Shown: positions 19,803 to 29,271, counted from the stretch's first letter. The stretch: DNA of 64,000 nt from Martinezella tropici (GCA_000799755.1 JUHI01000001.1:1331546-1395545), one strand, 5' to 3'. Notes: generated by a model not told the origin, from the letters alone. A program made the numbers and translations.

Positions 19803-21890
19803 ATGAAGGCACGATGGAAGATTGCGATCGGCTTTGGAGCCACTGCCCTGGCGGCGGTGGCCCTGGTCTTCGGCCTGGAAGCCGCGGACCGCGCCTATCC
19901 GCCGCCGCTGGACGGCGCGCGCGTGGTTTCGGCCGAGGTGCTCGACGCCAATGGCGATCTGCTGCGTGCCTTCGCCACGCCCGAGGGACGCTGGCGGCTG
20001 AAGACCGGCGTTGCCGATGTCGATCCGCAATTCCTGCGCATGCTGGTCGCCTATGAAGACAGACGCTTCTACGACCACCACGGCGTCGATCCCATGGCGA
20101 TCGGCCGAGCCTTTCTGCAGCTCGTCACTCATGGCCGCATCGTATCGGGTGGTTCGACGCTCTCCATGCAGGTGGCGCGCCTGATCGAGCCGCGCAGCGA
20201 GCGCTCGATGACGGCGAAGCTTCTGCAGATGGTGCGCGCGATCCAGATCGAACGGCGGCTCACCAAGGAACAGATCCTCGACCTCTATCTGACCCACGCG
20301 CCCTATGGCGGCAATCTGGAGGGCGTGCGCGCCGCGAGCCTTGCCTATTTTGGCAAGGAGCCTCGGCATCTGACGGTCGCGCAGGCGGGTCTGCTGGTTG
20401 CGCTGCCGCAGCTGCCGGAAAAGCGCCGGCCAGACCGCAACCTCGCCGCCGCGCAGGCCGCCCGCCATCGCGTGCTCGAGCGCGCGGCCGTGGCTACGGT
20501 GATCGGCGAAGGGGAAGCGGAACGCGCTTCGCTTTCTCCTATTCCAGCCCAACGCCGGCAGCTGCCCGCCTATGCGGCCCATCTGGCCGAACTGGCGCTC
20601 CGCAAGCAGCCCGGCGTCATCAAGCACAAGACAACGCTGCGGCGCGAGGTGCAGCAGGGGCTGGAAGCGGTTGCGGATGCGGCGGCAAAACGGCTGGGGC
20701 CGAAGGTGTCTGTCGCGATGATCATGGCCGACGCCAAGACCGGCGAGATCATCGGCGAAGTCGGCTCGGCCAATTATTTCGATTCCTCGCGCGCCGGCTG
20801 GGTCGACATGACCCGCGTGCTGCGCTCGCCCGGCTCGACGCTGAAGCCCTTCATCTACGGCCTTGCCTTCGAGCAGGGCTATGTGGCGCAGGAAACGATC
20901 ATCGAGGATCGCCCCGCCGATTTCTACGGCTATCGCCCGCGCAATTTCGACATGAGCTATCAGGGCGATGTCAGCGTGCGCCAGGCGCTGCAGCTATCGC
21001 TCAATGTGCCGGCCGTACGCCTGCTCGATGCCGTCGGGCCGACGCGGCTGCTGGTGCGCTTCCGCCGCGCCGAGGTGAAACCGAAGCTGCCGCCGAACGA
21101 GGCCCCCGGCCTTGCCATCGGCCTTGGCGGCGTCGGCGTGACTCTGAAAGACCTCGTGCAGCTCTATGCCGGGCTTGCCAATCGCGGCAAGGCGATGCGG
21201 ATCGGCGATGGCGTTCAGGACGAGCCGGGGCCGATCGACGGCGAGCCGCTGATGGAGCCGGTCGCGGTCTGGAACATCACCGACATTCTCTCTGACATCA
21301 TCGCGCCGCGCGGCAGCAAGCAACTCGGCATCGCCTACAAGACCGGCACCAGCTATGGCAATCGCGATGCCTGGTCGATCGGCTATGACGGCGCGCATGT
21401 GCTCGGCGTCTGGGTCGGCCGCCCGGACAATGGCGCCGTGCCCGGGCTGGCGGGCTATGTTTCGGCCGCGCCTATCCTGTTCGAAGCCTTCGCGAAATCC
21501 GGCGTTGCCATCACCCCCTTCCCCGCAGCTCCTATGGGCGCGGTGCGCATCGCGCCGACCGAGCTGCCGATCAGCCAGCGGCGCTTTTCCGTGACCGCAG
21601 CCGGGCTGCTGGCAGCCTCCAGCCGCGAGCCGGCACCGCAGATCGTCTATCCGCCGGAAGGCGCGCGCGTCGATCTCGGCGCCAGCGGCGGCAACGATCA
21701 GATCATGCCACTGGCGCTGAAGCTGCAGGGCGGCCGTGCCCCGTTCCGCTGGCTCGCCAATGGCAAGCCGCTGCCCGACATGTCGCGCCGTCGCACCAAT
21801 CAGTGGACGCCCGATGGTGCCGGCTATTCGACACTGACCGTCATCGATGCGGCCGGGCGGGCAGCAAGCGTGCGGGTCTTCGTCGAGTAG
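19803..21890 (+). CDS. pbpC: penicillin-binding protein 1C (bifunctional transglycosylase/transpeptidase)
   Basis: A 695-residue inner-membrane protein with a single N-terminal anchor (about 7–25). The GT51 transglycosylase domain has the catalytic EDRRFYDHHGVD with E85, and GGSTLSMQVARL at 117–128. The transpeptidase domain has S345-T-L-K348 in SPGSTLKPF, S399-L-N401, and K513-T-G515 in YKTGTSYG. A C-terminal BiPBP_C-type beta domain of about 90 residues follows. It polymerises and may cross-link peptidoglycan. Being in one operon with the macroglobulin-like gene suggests repair of the wall after a membrane breach. Confidence 0.95.
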   Translation: MKARWKIAIGFGATALAAVALVFGLEAADRAYPPPLDGARVVSAEVLDANGDLLRAFATPEGRWRLKTGVADVDPQFLRMLVAYEDRRFYDHHGVDPMAIGRAFLQLVTHGRIVSGGSTLSMQVARLIEPRSERSMTAKLLQMVRAIQIERRLTKEQILDLYLTHAPYGGNLEGVRAASLAYFGKEPRHLTVAQAGLLVALPQLPEKRRPDRNLAAAQAARHRVLERAAVATVIGEGEAERASLSPIPAQRRQLPAYAAHLAELALRKQPGVIKHKTTLRREVQQGLEAVADAAAKRLGPKVSVAMIMADAKTGEIIGEVGSANYFDSSRAGWVDMTRVLRSPGSTLKPFIYGLAFEQGYVAQETIIEDRPADFYGYRPRNFDMSYQGDVSVRQALQLSLNVPAVRLLDAVGPTRLLVRFRRAEVKPKLPPNEAPGLAIGLGGVGVTLKDLVQLYAGLANRGKAMRIGDGVQDEPGPIDGEPLMEPVAVWNITDILSDIIAPRGSKQLGIAYKTGTSYGNRDAWSIGYDGAHVLGVWVGRPDNGAVPGLAGYVSAAPILFEAFAKSGVAITPFPAAPMGAVRIAPTELPISQRRFSVTAAGLLAASSREPAPQIVYPPEGARVDLGASGGNDQIMPLALKLQGGRAPFRWLANGKPLPDMSRRRTNQWTPDGAGYSTLTVIDAAGRAASVRVFVE

Positions 21891-21980
21891 CGGCTATTTG
21901 ATCTGCCGTTCCCTGTCTCATTTTTGTCAGCCACCGCCGGCTATGCTATCTTAGACATGACTCAAACGAGGAATGGCGAG

Positions 21981-22340
21981 ATGTCGGAAGAGCAGGCAAT
22001 CCGTGCGGTTGTTCACCTCTATGTCGATGGCATGGCATTCGCGAACGAGCCGGCGCTGCGCAAGGCTTTTCATCCGCGCGCCGCGATCATCGGCAATTAC
22101 CAGGGCGCGGTGGAGTGGATGACGCGGGATGAATTCATTTCCGCCATCGTCGAGGAAGGCAGCGCGCCGCCCGGCACTATACCGCTGATGGATATCGAGC
22201 TGATCGACATCGAGGGCGATGCGGCCAGCGTCAAGGTCGTCGACGAATTCGCCGGTATGCGGTTTTCAGACTATCTGTCACTGGTGAAGGTCGACGGACG
22301 GTGGAGCGTGGTGAACAAGGTTTATCACCTGCATCGGTAG
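21981..22340 (+). CDS. NTF2-like / putative lumazine-binding family protein
   Basis: A 119-residue protein starting at ATG 21981, preceded by GAGGA eight bases upstream; earlier in-frame ATGs at 21924 and 21957 lack this. The fold markers are the N-terminal helix AIRAVVHLYVDGMAFANEPALRKAFHP and the C-terminal strand pair YLSLVKVDGRWSVVNKVYHLH, typical of SnoaL/NTF2-like small proteins. Members are enzymes or binding proteins with very diverse roles, so none is assigned. It is a single gene ahead of the repeat region. Confidence 0.78.
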   Translation: MSEEQAIRAVVHLYVDGMAFANEPALRKAFHPRAAIIGNYQGAVEWMTRDEFISAIVEEGSAPPGTIPLMDIELIDIEGDAASVKVVDEFAGMRFSDYLSLVKVDGRWSVVNKVYHLHR

Positions 22341-22372
22341 GTGATCGGCATTCGAGTGTGACGCACGTCCGA

Positions 22373-22419
22373 TATCCCCTCTGTCGCTTTCGCACATCTC
22401 CCCCACAAGGGGGGAGATT
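22373..22419 (+). repeat. palindromic intergenic repeat, copy 1 (RIME-like)
   Basis: It reads atatcccctctgtcgctttc and then a near-perfect palindrome at 22396–22418 (atctccccc, acaa, ggggggagat). The same unit recurs inverted about 95 bp away. The base pattern is like the mosaic palindromic elements found between rhizobial genes. Confidence 0.75.
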
Positions 22420-22510
22420 GGCAACTCGCGGAACTCCCCTGCCTCAATCAAATATCGAAGCTGCGGACGCTGAAGATCTTGGATTTGGAAGAACGTGCGG
22501 CATACTCCCC

Positions 22511-22566
22511 ACGATCTCCCCCTTGTGGGGGAGATCTCCCGAAAGAGACAGAGGGGGTGCCGAGCT
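22511..22566 (-). repeat. palindromic intergenic repeat, copy 2, inverted
   Basis: On the minus strand this reads cccctctgtctctttcg followed by the palindrome at 22513–22536 (gatctccccc, ttgt, gggggagatc), matching copy 1 with a few changes. The pair sits between the convergent ends of the NTF2-like gene and pheT. The transcript could fold as a long hairpin and may serve as a two-way terminator. Confidence 0.75.
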
Positions 22567-22590
22567 CTCCGCGAACTCGGCAGCAGTCAA

Positions 22591-25014
22591 TTACCCTCTC
22601 AGCACCCCACCCGTCGACTTCGTGACGTTGGCCACGATCTTCTGGGTCAGCGCCTCGAAATCCTCGTCGGTGAGCGTACGCTCGGCCGGCTGAATCTGCA
22701 CTTCGATCGCAATCGACTTCTTGCCTTCGCCGAGCGATGCACCTTCGAAAATGTCGAAGACGTTGACGCCGGTCACCAGCTTGCGGTCCGCGCCGACGGC
22801 GGCGCGGACGATGGCGCCGGCTTCCACCGACTTGTCGACCACGAAGGCGAAGTCGCGCTTGACGGCTTGGAAGGGCGAAAGCTCCAGCGCCGGCTTGGTA
22901 CGGGTCGCCTTCTTCTTCGGCTCGGGCATGGCATCAACATAGACTTCGAAGCCGGCGAGAGCGCCTGATACGTCGAGCGCTTCCAGCGTCTTCGGATGAA
23001 ATTCGCCGAAATAGCCGAGCACGACCTTCGGACCCATCTTAATGGTGCCGGAACGACCGGGATGATACCAGGCCGGCCCGCCCTGCTCGATCTGGATGTT
23101 GCCCATCGGCAAGCCGCAAGCCTCGATCACAGCGAGAGCATCGGCCTTGGCGTCGAAGACATCGACCGGCTTGCCGCCGCCCTTGGCGGCGTTCGACCAC
23201 ATGCGGCCGGCACCGGCAAGCGTTGCCGTGCCGCGGCGGATACCGCCGGCAACACGACGCTGGCCCTCGGGCGTATCGTTCTCATAGGTGCCGGAGACTT
23301 CGAAGATCGCGACGTCGCCATAGCCCTTGTCGGCATTGCGCTGCGCAGCCGACAGCAGGCCCGGAAGCAGCGAAGGACGCATGTCGGACATATCGGCAGC
23401 GATCGGATTGGCAAGCTTCAGCGCGTTGGAGCCGCCGCCGAAGAGCTTGGCCTGATCTTCCGAAATGAAGGACCAGGTGACTGCTTCCAGCATGCCGCGC
23501 GATGCCAGCGCACGCTTGGCGGTGCGGGTGCGGATCTGCAGCGTCGTCAGGATCTTGCCATTGACGGCGGCATGGCTTGCCAGCGGCTGCGGCTTGATAT
23601 TGTCGACGCCGTGAATACGCATGACCTCTTCGACGAGATCGGCCTTGCCATCGACATCCGGGCGCCAGGAGGGAACAGCGACCGAAATGCGCTCACCCGA
23701 ACCGGAGACCAAGAAGCCGAGCTTCGTCAGGATGGACTTGCTTTCGTCAGCCGAGACTTCGAGGCCGGTCAGGCGCTTGACTTCCGACAGCGGGAAATCC
23801 ACGACCTTGGCGTCATAGCCTTTGTAGCCTTCGACGCGCGCCTTGGCGGCCGTGCCGCCGCAGCAGGCGAGCACCAGCTCCGTGGTGCGCTCGAGGCCGG
23901 GAACCATATATTCCGGGTCGGCGCCGCGCTCGAAACGATAGCGCGCATCGGTGATGATGCCGAGGCTGCGGCCGCTTTTGGCGATGTTCATCGGGTCCCA
24001 AAGTGCCGACTCGATCAGCACGTCGACCGTGTTCTCGTCGCAGCCGGAATGCTCGCCGCCCATGATGCCGCCGATCGACTCGACGCCATTGTCATCGGAG
24101 ATGACGACATTGCTCGGGTTGAGCTTGTATTCGCGCTCGTCCAACGCCAGCACGGTTTCACCGTCCTTAGCGCGACGCACGACCAGATTGCCCTTGACCT
24201 TGGCGGCGTCGAAGACGTGCATCGGCCGACCCTGGTCGAAGGTCATGTAATTGGTGATATCGACCAGCGCGCTGATCGGGCGCAGACCGATGGCGAGCAG
24301 GCGCTGCTGCATCCACTTCGGGCTCGGACCATTCTTGACGCCGCGCACGAGGCGAAGCGCAAAGCCGGGGCAAAGGCTGGGATCGTCGAGATCGATCTTG
24401 AGCTCGGTCGTCGTTTCGCCTTCGATGGCGAAAGACGGGGTGCTGCGCGGCTTCAGCGTGCCGAGACCGGATGCAGCCAGATCGCGGGCGATGCCATAAA
24501 CGCCGGTGCAATCCGGGCGGTTCGGCGTCAGGTTGATCTCGATCATCGGATCGTCGAGGCCGGCGTAGGCGGCAAAGCTGGTGCCGACCGGCGCATCTTC
24601 CGGCAGGTCGATGATGCCGTCATGGCTGTCGGAGATTTCCAGTTCCTTTTCCGAGCACATCATGCCGCGGCTTTCGACACCGCGAATATTGCCGATGGCA
24701 AGCGTCACGTCGATGCCGGGAACATAGGTGCCGGGTGCTGCGAAGGCGCCGACGAGGCCGGCGCGCGCATTGGGAGCGCCGCAGACAACCTGAACGGGCG
24801 CGCCGTTGCCGGTATCGACCATCAGCACCTTCAGGCGATCGGCCTGCGGATGCTTTTCGGCCGAGAGAACCTTGGCAATGACGAAGGGCTTGAACGCGGC
24901 CTTGTCGTCGACCTCTTCCACTTCCAGCCCGATCATCGTCAGGCGGGCGCAGATCTCGTCGAGCGTGGCGTCGGTTTCCAGGTGCTCTTTCAGCCAGGAG
25001 AGTGTGAATTTCAT
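22591..25014 (-). CDS. pheT: phenylalanine–tRNA ligase beta subunit
   Basis: An 807-residue protein, full length for the bacterial family. Domains in order: tRNA-binding OB-fold (about 40–150, [14 protein letters not shown]), B3/B4 editing domain (about 210–385), B5 (about 405–480), the catalytic-like core, and the C-terminal FDX-ACB anticodon-binding domain (about 715–806, [16 protein letters not shown]). It forms the alpha2-beta2 enzyme with PheS that charges tRNA-Phe. It lies 16 bp downstream of pheS on the same transcript. The inverted palindromic repeats follow its stop. Confidence 0.97.
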   Translation of the reverse strand: MKFTLSWLKEHLETDATLDEICARLTMIGLEVEEVDDKAAFKPFVIAKVLSAEKHPQADRLKVLMVDTGNGAPVQVVCGAPNARAGLVGAFAAPGTYVPGIDVTLAIGNIRGVESRGMMCSEKELEISDSHDGIIDLPEDAPVGTSFAAYAGLDDPMIEINLTPNRPDCTGVYGIARDLAASGLGTLKPRSTPSFAIEGETTTELKIDLDDPSLCPGFALRLVRGVKNGPSPKWMQQRLLAIGLRPISALVDITNYMTFDQGRPMHVFDAAKVKGNLVVRRAKDGETVLALDEREYKLNPSNVVISDDNGVESIGGIMGGEHSGCDENTVDVLIESALWDPMNIAKSGRSLGIITDARYRFERGADPEYMVPGLERTTELVLACCGGTAAKARVEGYKGYDAKVVDFPLSEVKRLTGLEVSADESKSILTKLGFLVSGSGERISVAVPSWRPDVDGKADLVEEVMRIHGVDNIKPQPLASHAAVNGKILTTLQIRTRTAKRALASRGMLEAVTWSFISEDQAKLFGGGSNALKLANPIAADMSDMRPSLLPGLLSAAQRNADKGYGDVAIFEVSGTYENDTPEGQRRVAGGIRRGTATLAGAGRMWSNAAKGGGKPVDVFDAKADALAVIEACGLPMGNIQIEQGGPAWYHPGRSGTIKMGPKVVLGYFGEFHPKTLEALDVSGALAGFEVYVDAMPEPKKKATRTKPALELSPFQAVKRDFAFVVDKSVEAGAIVRAAVGADRKLVTGVNVFDIFEGASLGEGKKSIAIEVQIQPAERTLTDEDFEALTQKIVANVTKSTGGVLRG

Positions 25015-25030
25015 GTGCTTTATCCCTTCC

Positions 25031-26113
25031 TTACGCGCTCAGACCGCCGAACAGGGTCGGCATGTCGAGCGGGCGGAAGCCATAGTGATTCATCCAGCGG
25101 ACATCGGCGTTGAAGAAGTCGCGCAGGTCGGGCATGCCGTATTTCAGCATGGCGATGCGATCGAGGCCCATGCCCCAGGCAAAGCCCTGATACTCGTCCG
25201 GGTCGAGCCCGCCGTGGCGCAGCACGTTCGGATGCACCATGCCGCAGCCGAGGATTTCCATCCAGTCGGTGCCTTCGCCGAACTTGACGATCGGGCCGGA
25301 ACGGTCGCACTGGATGTCAACCTCGAAGGACGGTTCCGTGAACGGGAAGAACGACGGGCGGAACCGCATCGTCACATTATCGACCTCGAAGAAGGTCTTG
25401 CAGAACTCTTCCAGCACCCAGCGGATATTGGCGACATTCGCCGTCTTGTCGATGACGAGGCCTTCGACCTGATGGAACATCGGCGAATGCGTGGCGTCAC
25501 TATCCTGGCGGTAGGTCTTGCCGGGAATGATAATGCGGATCGGCGGTTTCTGCGCTTCCATGGTGCGGATCTGTACTGGCGAGGTGTGCGTGCGCAGCAC
25601 CTTGCGCTCACCCTTTTCATCCGGCTGGAAGAAGAAGGTGTCGTGCATTTCGCGAGCCGGGTGGCCTTCCGGGAAGTTCAACGCCGTGAAGTTATAGTAA
25701 TCGGTCTCGACATCGGGACCTTCGGCGATCGAGAAACCCATGTCGCCGAAGATCGCGGTGATCTCGTCGACGATCTGGCTGATCGGGTGAATGCGGCCGC
25801 GCTCGGCCGGAGACGAGCGCACCGGCAGGCTGACATCAACCGTCTCTGCCTTCAGCTTCGCGTCGATCGCGGCATCGCGCAACGCGCTCTTGCGCTCGTT
25901 AATCGCGTCGGTGACGGAATTCTTCAGAGCATTGATCGCCGCGCCGCGTGTCTGCCGTTCTTCCGGCGACATCGAGCCAAGCGTCTTCAGCAGTTCCGAC
26001 ACCGAGCCCTTCTTGCCGAGCGCGGCGACACGGACGGCCTCGATCGACTGCTCGTCGGTCGCCGCGGCGACATCGGCCATGAGTTGGGTTTCGAGTGTTA
26101 CGAGTTCCGTCAT
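25031..26113 (-). CDS. pheS: phenylalanine–tRNA ligase alpha subunit
   Basis: A 360-residue protein starting at ATG 26113 ([15 protein letters not shown]). An upstream in-frame start at 26155 would add 14 residues not typical of the family. It has an N-terminal coiled-coil arm (about 1–90) and a class II synthetase core: motif 2 (around [20 protein letters not shown] and [19 protein letters not shown]) and motif 3 ([20 protein letters not shown]). It activates phenylalanine with ATP. It is the first gene of pheST and follows rplT in the conserved translation-gene order. Confidence 0.97.
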   Translation of the reverse strand: MTELVTLETQLMADVAAATDEQSIEAVRVAALGKKGSVSELLKTLGSMSPEERQTRGAAINALKNSVTDAINERKSALRDAAIDAKLKAETVDVSLPVRSSPAERGRIHPISQIVDEITAIFGDMGFSIAEGPDVETDYYNFTALNFPEGHPAREMHDTFFFQPDEKGERKVLRTHTSPVQIRTMEAQKPPIRIIIPGKTYRQDSDATHSPMFHQVEGLVIDKTANVANIRWVLEEFCKTFFEVDNVTMRFRPSFFPFTEPSFEVDIQCDRSGPIVKFGEGTDWMEILGCGMVHPNVLRHGGLDPDEYQGFAWGMGLDRIAMLKYGMPDLRDFFNADVRWMNHYGFRPLDMPTLFGGLSA

Positions 26114-26441
26114 CTGATCCTGCCTTGCGGGCGGCGGGCTTGGAACGCCGCTCATTCCGCGGAATAATGGATGAACGCCCGCATCGGACAGCTTGTGGCA
26201 ACGATGAGGCGCTGCAGATCACTATCCATGTGCAAGCAGCCGATCAACCGGGCAAATGACAAAAACACGCCAAGAATGCGGTCCTTGGCACTTGTCGCCC
26301 GATGCGCGACCCGTTTTTCGAGTCTCGCCCGACGAAACAGCCTGACACTATGGAAGAGCGTATGCTGCGAAACATAAAACCCGCGCCGGTTTCGCCAGCG
26401 CGGGTTTCATAATGAACTTACGAAAGACGTGCGAGGCAGCG
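26114..26441. other. pheS upstream region / rplT downstream region (328 bp)
   Basis: Besides the rplT terminator this stretch holds the likely pheST promoter region, but no clear hexamer pair stands out. A 25-codon minus-strand frame (ATG near 26230) contains one Phe only, so it is not a phenylalanine attenuator peptide. No other structure was seen. Confidence 0.4.
26373..26410 (-). terminator. intrinsic terminator after rplT
   Basis: A ten-base-pair stem (26377–26386 with 26398–26407, aaacccgcgc/gcgcgggttt) with an 11-base loop, followed on the minus strand by ttttatgtt. It lies 32 bp past the rplT stop, and separates rpmI-rplT from pheST. Confidence 0.8.
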
Positions 26442-26846
26442 TTAGTTAACGGCTGCTTCGAACTCGTTCTTCGTGCCGGCTTCCTTGAGGTACTCAAGTG
26501 CCTTCTTCGACGCAGCAACGAGCGCACCGAAAGCTTCCGACTCATGGATCGCCATGTCGGAAAGAACCTTGCGGTCGACTTCAATGCCAGCCTTGGTCAG
26601 GCCGTCGATGAAGCGGCCATAGGTCAGGCCGTGTTCGCGGACGGCAGCGTTGATACGCTGAATCCAGAGGGCGCGGAAGTTGCGCTTGTTGACCTTGCGG
26701 TCGCGGTAAGCGTACTGCTTGGAACGGTCGACTGCGGCCTTGGCGGTACGGATGGTGTTCTTGCGACGGCCGTAGAAGCCCTTGGCTGCCTTCAGAACCT
26801 TCTTGTGCTTGGCGTGGGCGGTAACGCCTCTTTTTACGCGTGCCAT
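26442..26846 (-). CDS. rplT: 50S ribosomal protein L20
   Basis: A 134-residue basic protein ([20 protein letters not shown]) with the conserved [23 protein letters not shown] region and the C-terminal globular part ([21 protein letters not shown]). It binds 23S rRNA early in 50S assembly. In other bacteria L20 also represses its own operon by binding the rpmI leader. A gene-specific leader of about 175 nt precedes rpmI here. The C-terminal tail is about 15 residues longer than E. coli L20, as is usual in rhizobia. Confidence 0.98.
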   Translation of the reverse strand: MARVKRGVTAHAKHKKVLKAAKGFYGRRKNTIRTAKAAVDRSKQYAYRDRKVNKRNFRALWIQRINAAVREHGLTYGRFIDGLTKAGIEVDRKVLSDMAIHESEAFGALVAASKKALEYLKEAGTKNEFEAAVN

Positions 26847-26883
26847 TTCATGATCTCCTTAGTCTATAGCGTTACGAATAGTC

Positions 26884-27087
26884 TTAGAGACCGTTCGGCA
26901 AGTAGTTCTTGATAACCTTACGGCCATCCGGTTCTGCGAGAACCATGGTGCCGCGAGCATCGCGAATGAACTTGTTGCTACGCTTGATCATGCCGTGGCG
27001 CTTGCCAGCAGCGGCTGCCTTGACCTTGCCGGTCGCGGTGATCTTGAACCGCTTCTTGGCAGAGGACTTCGTCTTCATCTTGGGCAT
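26884..27087 (-). CDS. rpmI: 50S ribosomal protein L35
   Basis: A 67-residue basic protein starting at ATG 27087 ([20 protein letters not shown]) behind GAAGGAG. The open frame extends upstream to 27237, but that part is leader RNA. The [19 protein letters not shown] segment is the L35 signature. It lies 37 bp upstream of rplT on one transcript. Confidence 0.97.
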   Translation of the reverse strand: MPKMKTKSSAKKRFKITATGKVKAAAAGKRHGMIKRSNKFIRDARGTMVLAEPDGRKVIKNYLPNGL

Positions 27088-27262
27088 TTTGCTACTCCTT
27101 CGATGCTTCCTGGCGCGCTTTGCTAAAAGCCCTTCCCACAGATCCGGACTGGCCGGGCTGCAACAAGGTGCCGGAGCGTTTGTTGTTGAACGGCAGATAC
27201 GGTGACGAACCGCTCTGCCAGCATTCTGAACTGCCACGGCATGCCCTGCCGGTCAGTTCGGA
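27088..27262 (-). promoter_or_regulatory. rpmI-rplT leader RNA with hairpin, candidate L20 control site
   Basis: About 175 nt separate the predicted transcription start from the rpmI start codon and contain no gene. A two-part hairpin lies at 27229–27258: aactg pairs with cagtt, and inside it cggca pairs with tgccg around ccc(t)g. L20 represses translation through structured rpmI leaders in enterobacteria and represses through leaders in Bacillus. The link to L20 here is inference. Confidence 0.4.
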
Positions 27263-27268
27263 CGCGCG

Positions 27269-27297
27269 CTTATAACCGCACTTGCCTTCAAGTGCAA
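27269..27297 (-). promoter_or_regulatory. housekeeping promoter for rpmI-rplT
   Basis: On the minus strand, TTGCAC (27292–27297), a 17-base spacer, then TATAAG (27269–27274). It lies downstream of the infC terminator, so rpmI-rplT has its own promoter in addition to any readthrough. Confidence 0.6.
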
Positions 27298-27360
27298 CGG
27301 TGCCGATGCGGGAATCTTTGCAGATCGATGACAGATGCCGCCGCCTGCCGCAGAAAAGGA

Positions 27361-27382
27361 AAAAGCCGCCCAAAGGACGGCT
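27361..27382 (-). terminator. intrinsic terminator after infC
   Basis: On the minus strand gccgtcc, tttg, ggcggc and then tttttcc: a seven-base-pair stem with one G-U pair and a run of five T, 27 bp past the infC stop. Confidence 0.75.
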
Positions 27383-27408
27383 CCGGCCTCTCTACTCAGA
27401 CTTGCGCC

Positions 27409-27945
27409 TCACTTGGGCGCAAGCACCATCATCATCTGGCGGCCTTCAAGCTTGGGCTCGGCCTCCACCTTGGCGATCTCAAGCGTATCTTCCTTGACCT
27501 GCTGAAGAAGCTTCATACCGAGTTCCTGGTGGGCCATTTCACGGCCACGGAACTTCAAGGTCACCTTCACCTTGTCACCTTCTTCGAAGAAACGACCGAT
27601 GGCCTTCATCTTCACCTCATAGTCATGGGTGTCGATGTTCGGGCGCATCTTGATTTCTTTGACTTCAACGATCTTCTGCTTCTTGCGCGCCTCGGCGGCC
27701 TTCTTCTGGTTGGCGTATTTCAGCTTGCCCAGGTCGAGGATCTTGCACACAGGCGGCTCAGCATTGGGAGAAATCTCAACCAGATCGAGGCCGGCCTCCT
27801 CTGCCATCTTCAATGCCTGGTCGGTCGGGACGATGCCCATATTCGCGCCGTCAGCTGCGATCAGCTGAACTTTGGGAATGCGAATTTCCCTGTTGGAACG
27901 TGGCCCGTCCTTTACGGGCGCATCGGTTTTAAAGGGTCTGCGAAT
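27409..27945 (-). CDS. infC: translation initiation factor IF-3 (probable ATT start)
   Basis: A 178-residue protein if translation begins at ATT 27945, giving [20 protein letters not shown] as in related IF-3 sequences. GGAGAG lies about nine bases upstream. The only other in-frame start nearby is GTG 27960, which would overlap that ribosome site. The N-terminal domain contains [19 protein letters not shown], then a lysine-rich linker ([16 protein letters not shown]), then the C-terminal domain that binds 30S ([14 protein letters not shown]). IF-3 rejects non-standard start codons, and an AUU start on its own mRNA gives feedback control in E. coli. Confidence 0.95.
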   Translation of the reverse strand: MRRPFKTDAPVKDGPRSNREIRIPKVQLIAADGANMGIVPTDQALKMAEEAGLDLVEISPNAEPPVCKILDLGKLKYANQKKAAEARKKQKIVEVKEIKMRPNIDTHDYEVKMKAIGRFFEEGDKVKVTLKFRGREMAHQELGMKLLQQVKEDTLEIAKVEAEPKLEGRQMMMVLAPK

Positions 27946-27993
27946 GGTCGTACTCTCCACGAATTGTTTCGGATTAGCTGCAGCCTCTCGCTC

Positions 27994-28012
27994 CCGTCAG
28001 CGCAACTGACGG
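27994..28012 (-). other. hairpin in infC 5' region
   Basis: A perfect seven-base-pair stem (ccgtcag/ctgacgg) with a five-base loop, about 50 bases upstream of the ATT start. Its role is unknown. It lies in the 278-bp region between infC and the divergent hydrolase gene. Confidence 0.5.
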
Positions 28013-28223
28013 AAATGTCGTAAAAGCTGTGTTGAAGTCAATAGCATGACAGCAGGAAAAAAGCACCTCCCGCGTGTCAAGAGAGTGTCATGGCGGCATA
28101 AGATGCACCAAGGACACAGTATGGTTCCCCGATCATATAGATATCCTTGCAGAAAGATCGAGGATTTTTCGGGTCACGCGAGCACGAATCTGTTCTATAG
28201 GGCAGAAAATCCGGGAGTTTTCC

Positions 28224-29036
28224 ATGTCCGAGACCGCCGCAGCCACCCAACCGACCTTCCTTCCCGTGGGCACGGGCGACAGCGAACGCCAGATCGCAAT
28301 CGTCCAGCGCGCCGCCGGCAAGGGCCCCAGGAATGTCAGCTTCGTCTGGTTGTCCGGCTACCGATCCGACATGAGCGGCTCCAAGGCGATGGAACTGGAT
28401 GGGCTGGCGGCGCGACTGGGTGTCGGTTGCATTCGCTTCGACTATTCCGGCCACGGGCAATCCGGCGGCAAGTTCACCAACGGCACGATTTCGCGCTGGC
28501 TGGAAGAGGCGCTTGCCGTCATCGACCATACCAAACCGAAGAAGATCGTTCTCGTCGGCTCTTCGATGGGCGGCTGGATCGCGCTCAGGGTCATCCAGGA
28601 GCTGCGCAAACGCAAGAAGGCGCCCGTCATCGCAGGCCTTATGCTGATCGCCCCCGCTCCCGATTTCACTGTCGATCTCATCGAGCCCAACCTCACCGAT
28701 GTCGAGCGGCGGTCGCTGGCTGAGCGCGGCTATTTCGAGGAGCCCTCGGAATATAGCCCGGAGCCGAACATCTTCACCCGCGCGCTTATCGAAGACGGCC
28801 GCGCCAACCGCGTGCTGACCGGCATCATCGAAACCGGCTGCCCGGTTCACATATTGCAGGGCATGCAGGATGCCGACGTGCCCTTCGCGCATTCGTTAAA
28901 GCTGGTCGAGCACCTGCCGGCCGACGATGTGGTGTTAACACTTGTGCGCGATGGCGACCATCGCCTGTCGCGGTCACAGGATCTAGAGCGCATGCTCGGG
29001 GTAGCCGAGGCATTGGCACTGCATAATACGCCGTAA
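28224..29036 (+). CDS. alpha/beta hydrolase
   Basis: A 270-residue protein starting at ATG 28224 (MSETAAATQPTFLPVGTGDS) behind GGGAG. Family landmarks are the oxyanion region SFVWLSGYRSDMSGSKA, DYSGHGQSGG, the nucleophile elbow VLVGSSMGGWIAL (Ser in GSSMGG), an acid in HILQGMQDADVPF, and the final His in RDGDHRLSR. This is the palmitoyl-protein thioesterase ABHD10-like / carboxylesterase group. There is no signal peptide. The substrate is unknown. It is divergent from infC and monocistronic. Confidence 0.9.
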   Translation: MSETAAATQPTFLPVGTGDSERQIAIVQRAAGKGPRNVSFVWLSGYRSDMSGSKAMELDGLAARLGVGCIRFDYSGHGQSGGKFTNGTISRWLEEALAVIDHTKPKKIVLVGSSMGGWIALRVIQELRKRKKAPVIAGLMLIAPAPDFTVDLIEPNLTDVERRSLAERGYFEEPSEYSPEPNIFTRALIEDGRANRVLTGIIETGCPVHILQGMQDADVPFAHSLKLVEHLPADDVVLTLVRDGDHRLSRSQDLERMLGVAEALALHNTP

Positions 29037-29225
29037 AAACAAACAGATATCTGCGAGACGCTGACTGCGCGGCCGTCCTTGCCGGACGCCGTATGCGCGC
29101 GCCTGCGCCATCACGAGAGGCAATGGATGATGGCCGTCACTCCCTCGACTGTGCCGAAATTAACCATATGAGCCGGTTCCCGCGTTAACACTTAAGTAAC
29201 GATTGACTTGGCGCGCCCCCCTACA

Positions 29226-29241
29226 TTAACAATTTGTTAAC
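29226..29241 (+). promoter_or_regulatory. CtrA-type box TTAA-N7-TTAAC
   Basis: The sequence TTAACAATTTGTTAAC is a complete match to the alphaproteobacterial CtrA consensus TTAA-N7-TTAAC. It ends about 30 bp before the start codon of the cysteine protease gene. A degenerate second copy (TTAA-N7-GTAAC) lies at 29185–29200. A TTGACT hexamer (29203–29208) lies between them, so the box overlaps the expected −10 to +1 region. Confidence 0.6.
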
Positions 29242-29271
29242 AAATGCAGGGACGATACAAGGATAGTGGGC

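Noticed and set aside
22996..25113. A 705-codon frame antisense to pheT
   Set aside because: It is a shadow of the GC-rich pheT codons; no recognisable protein.
26114..26376. A phenylalanine attenuator peptide upstream of pheST
   Set aside because: The only short frame with a start has a single Phe and no terminator/antiterminator pair was seen.
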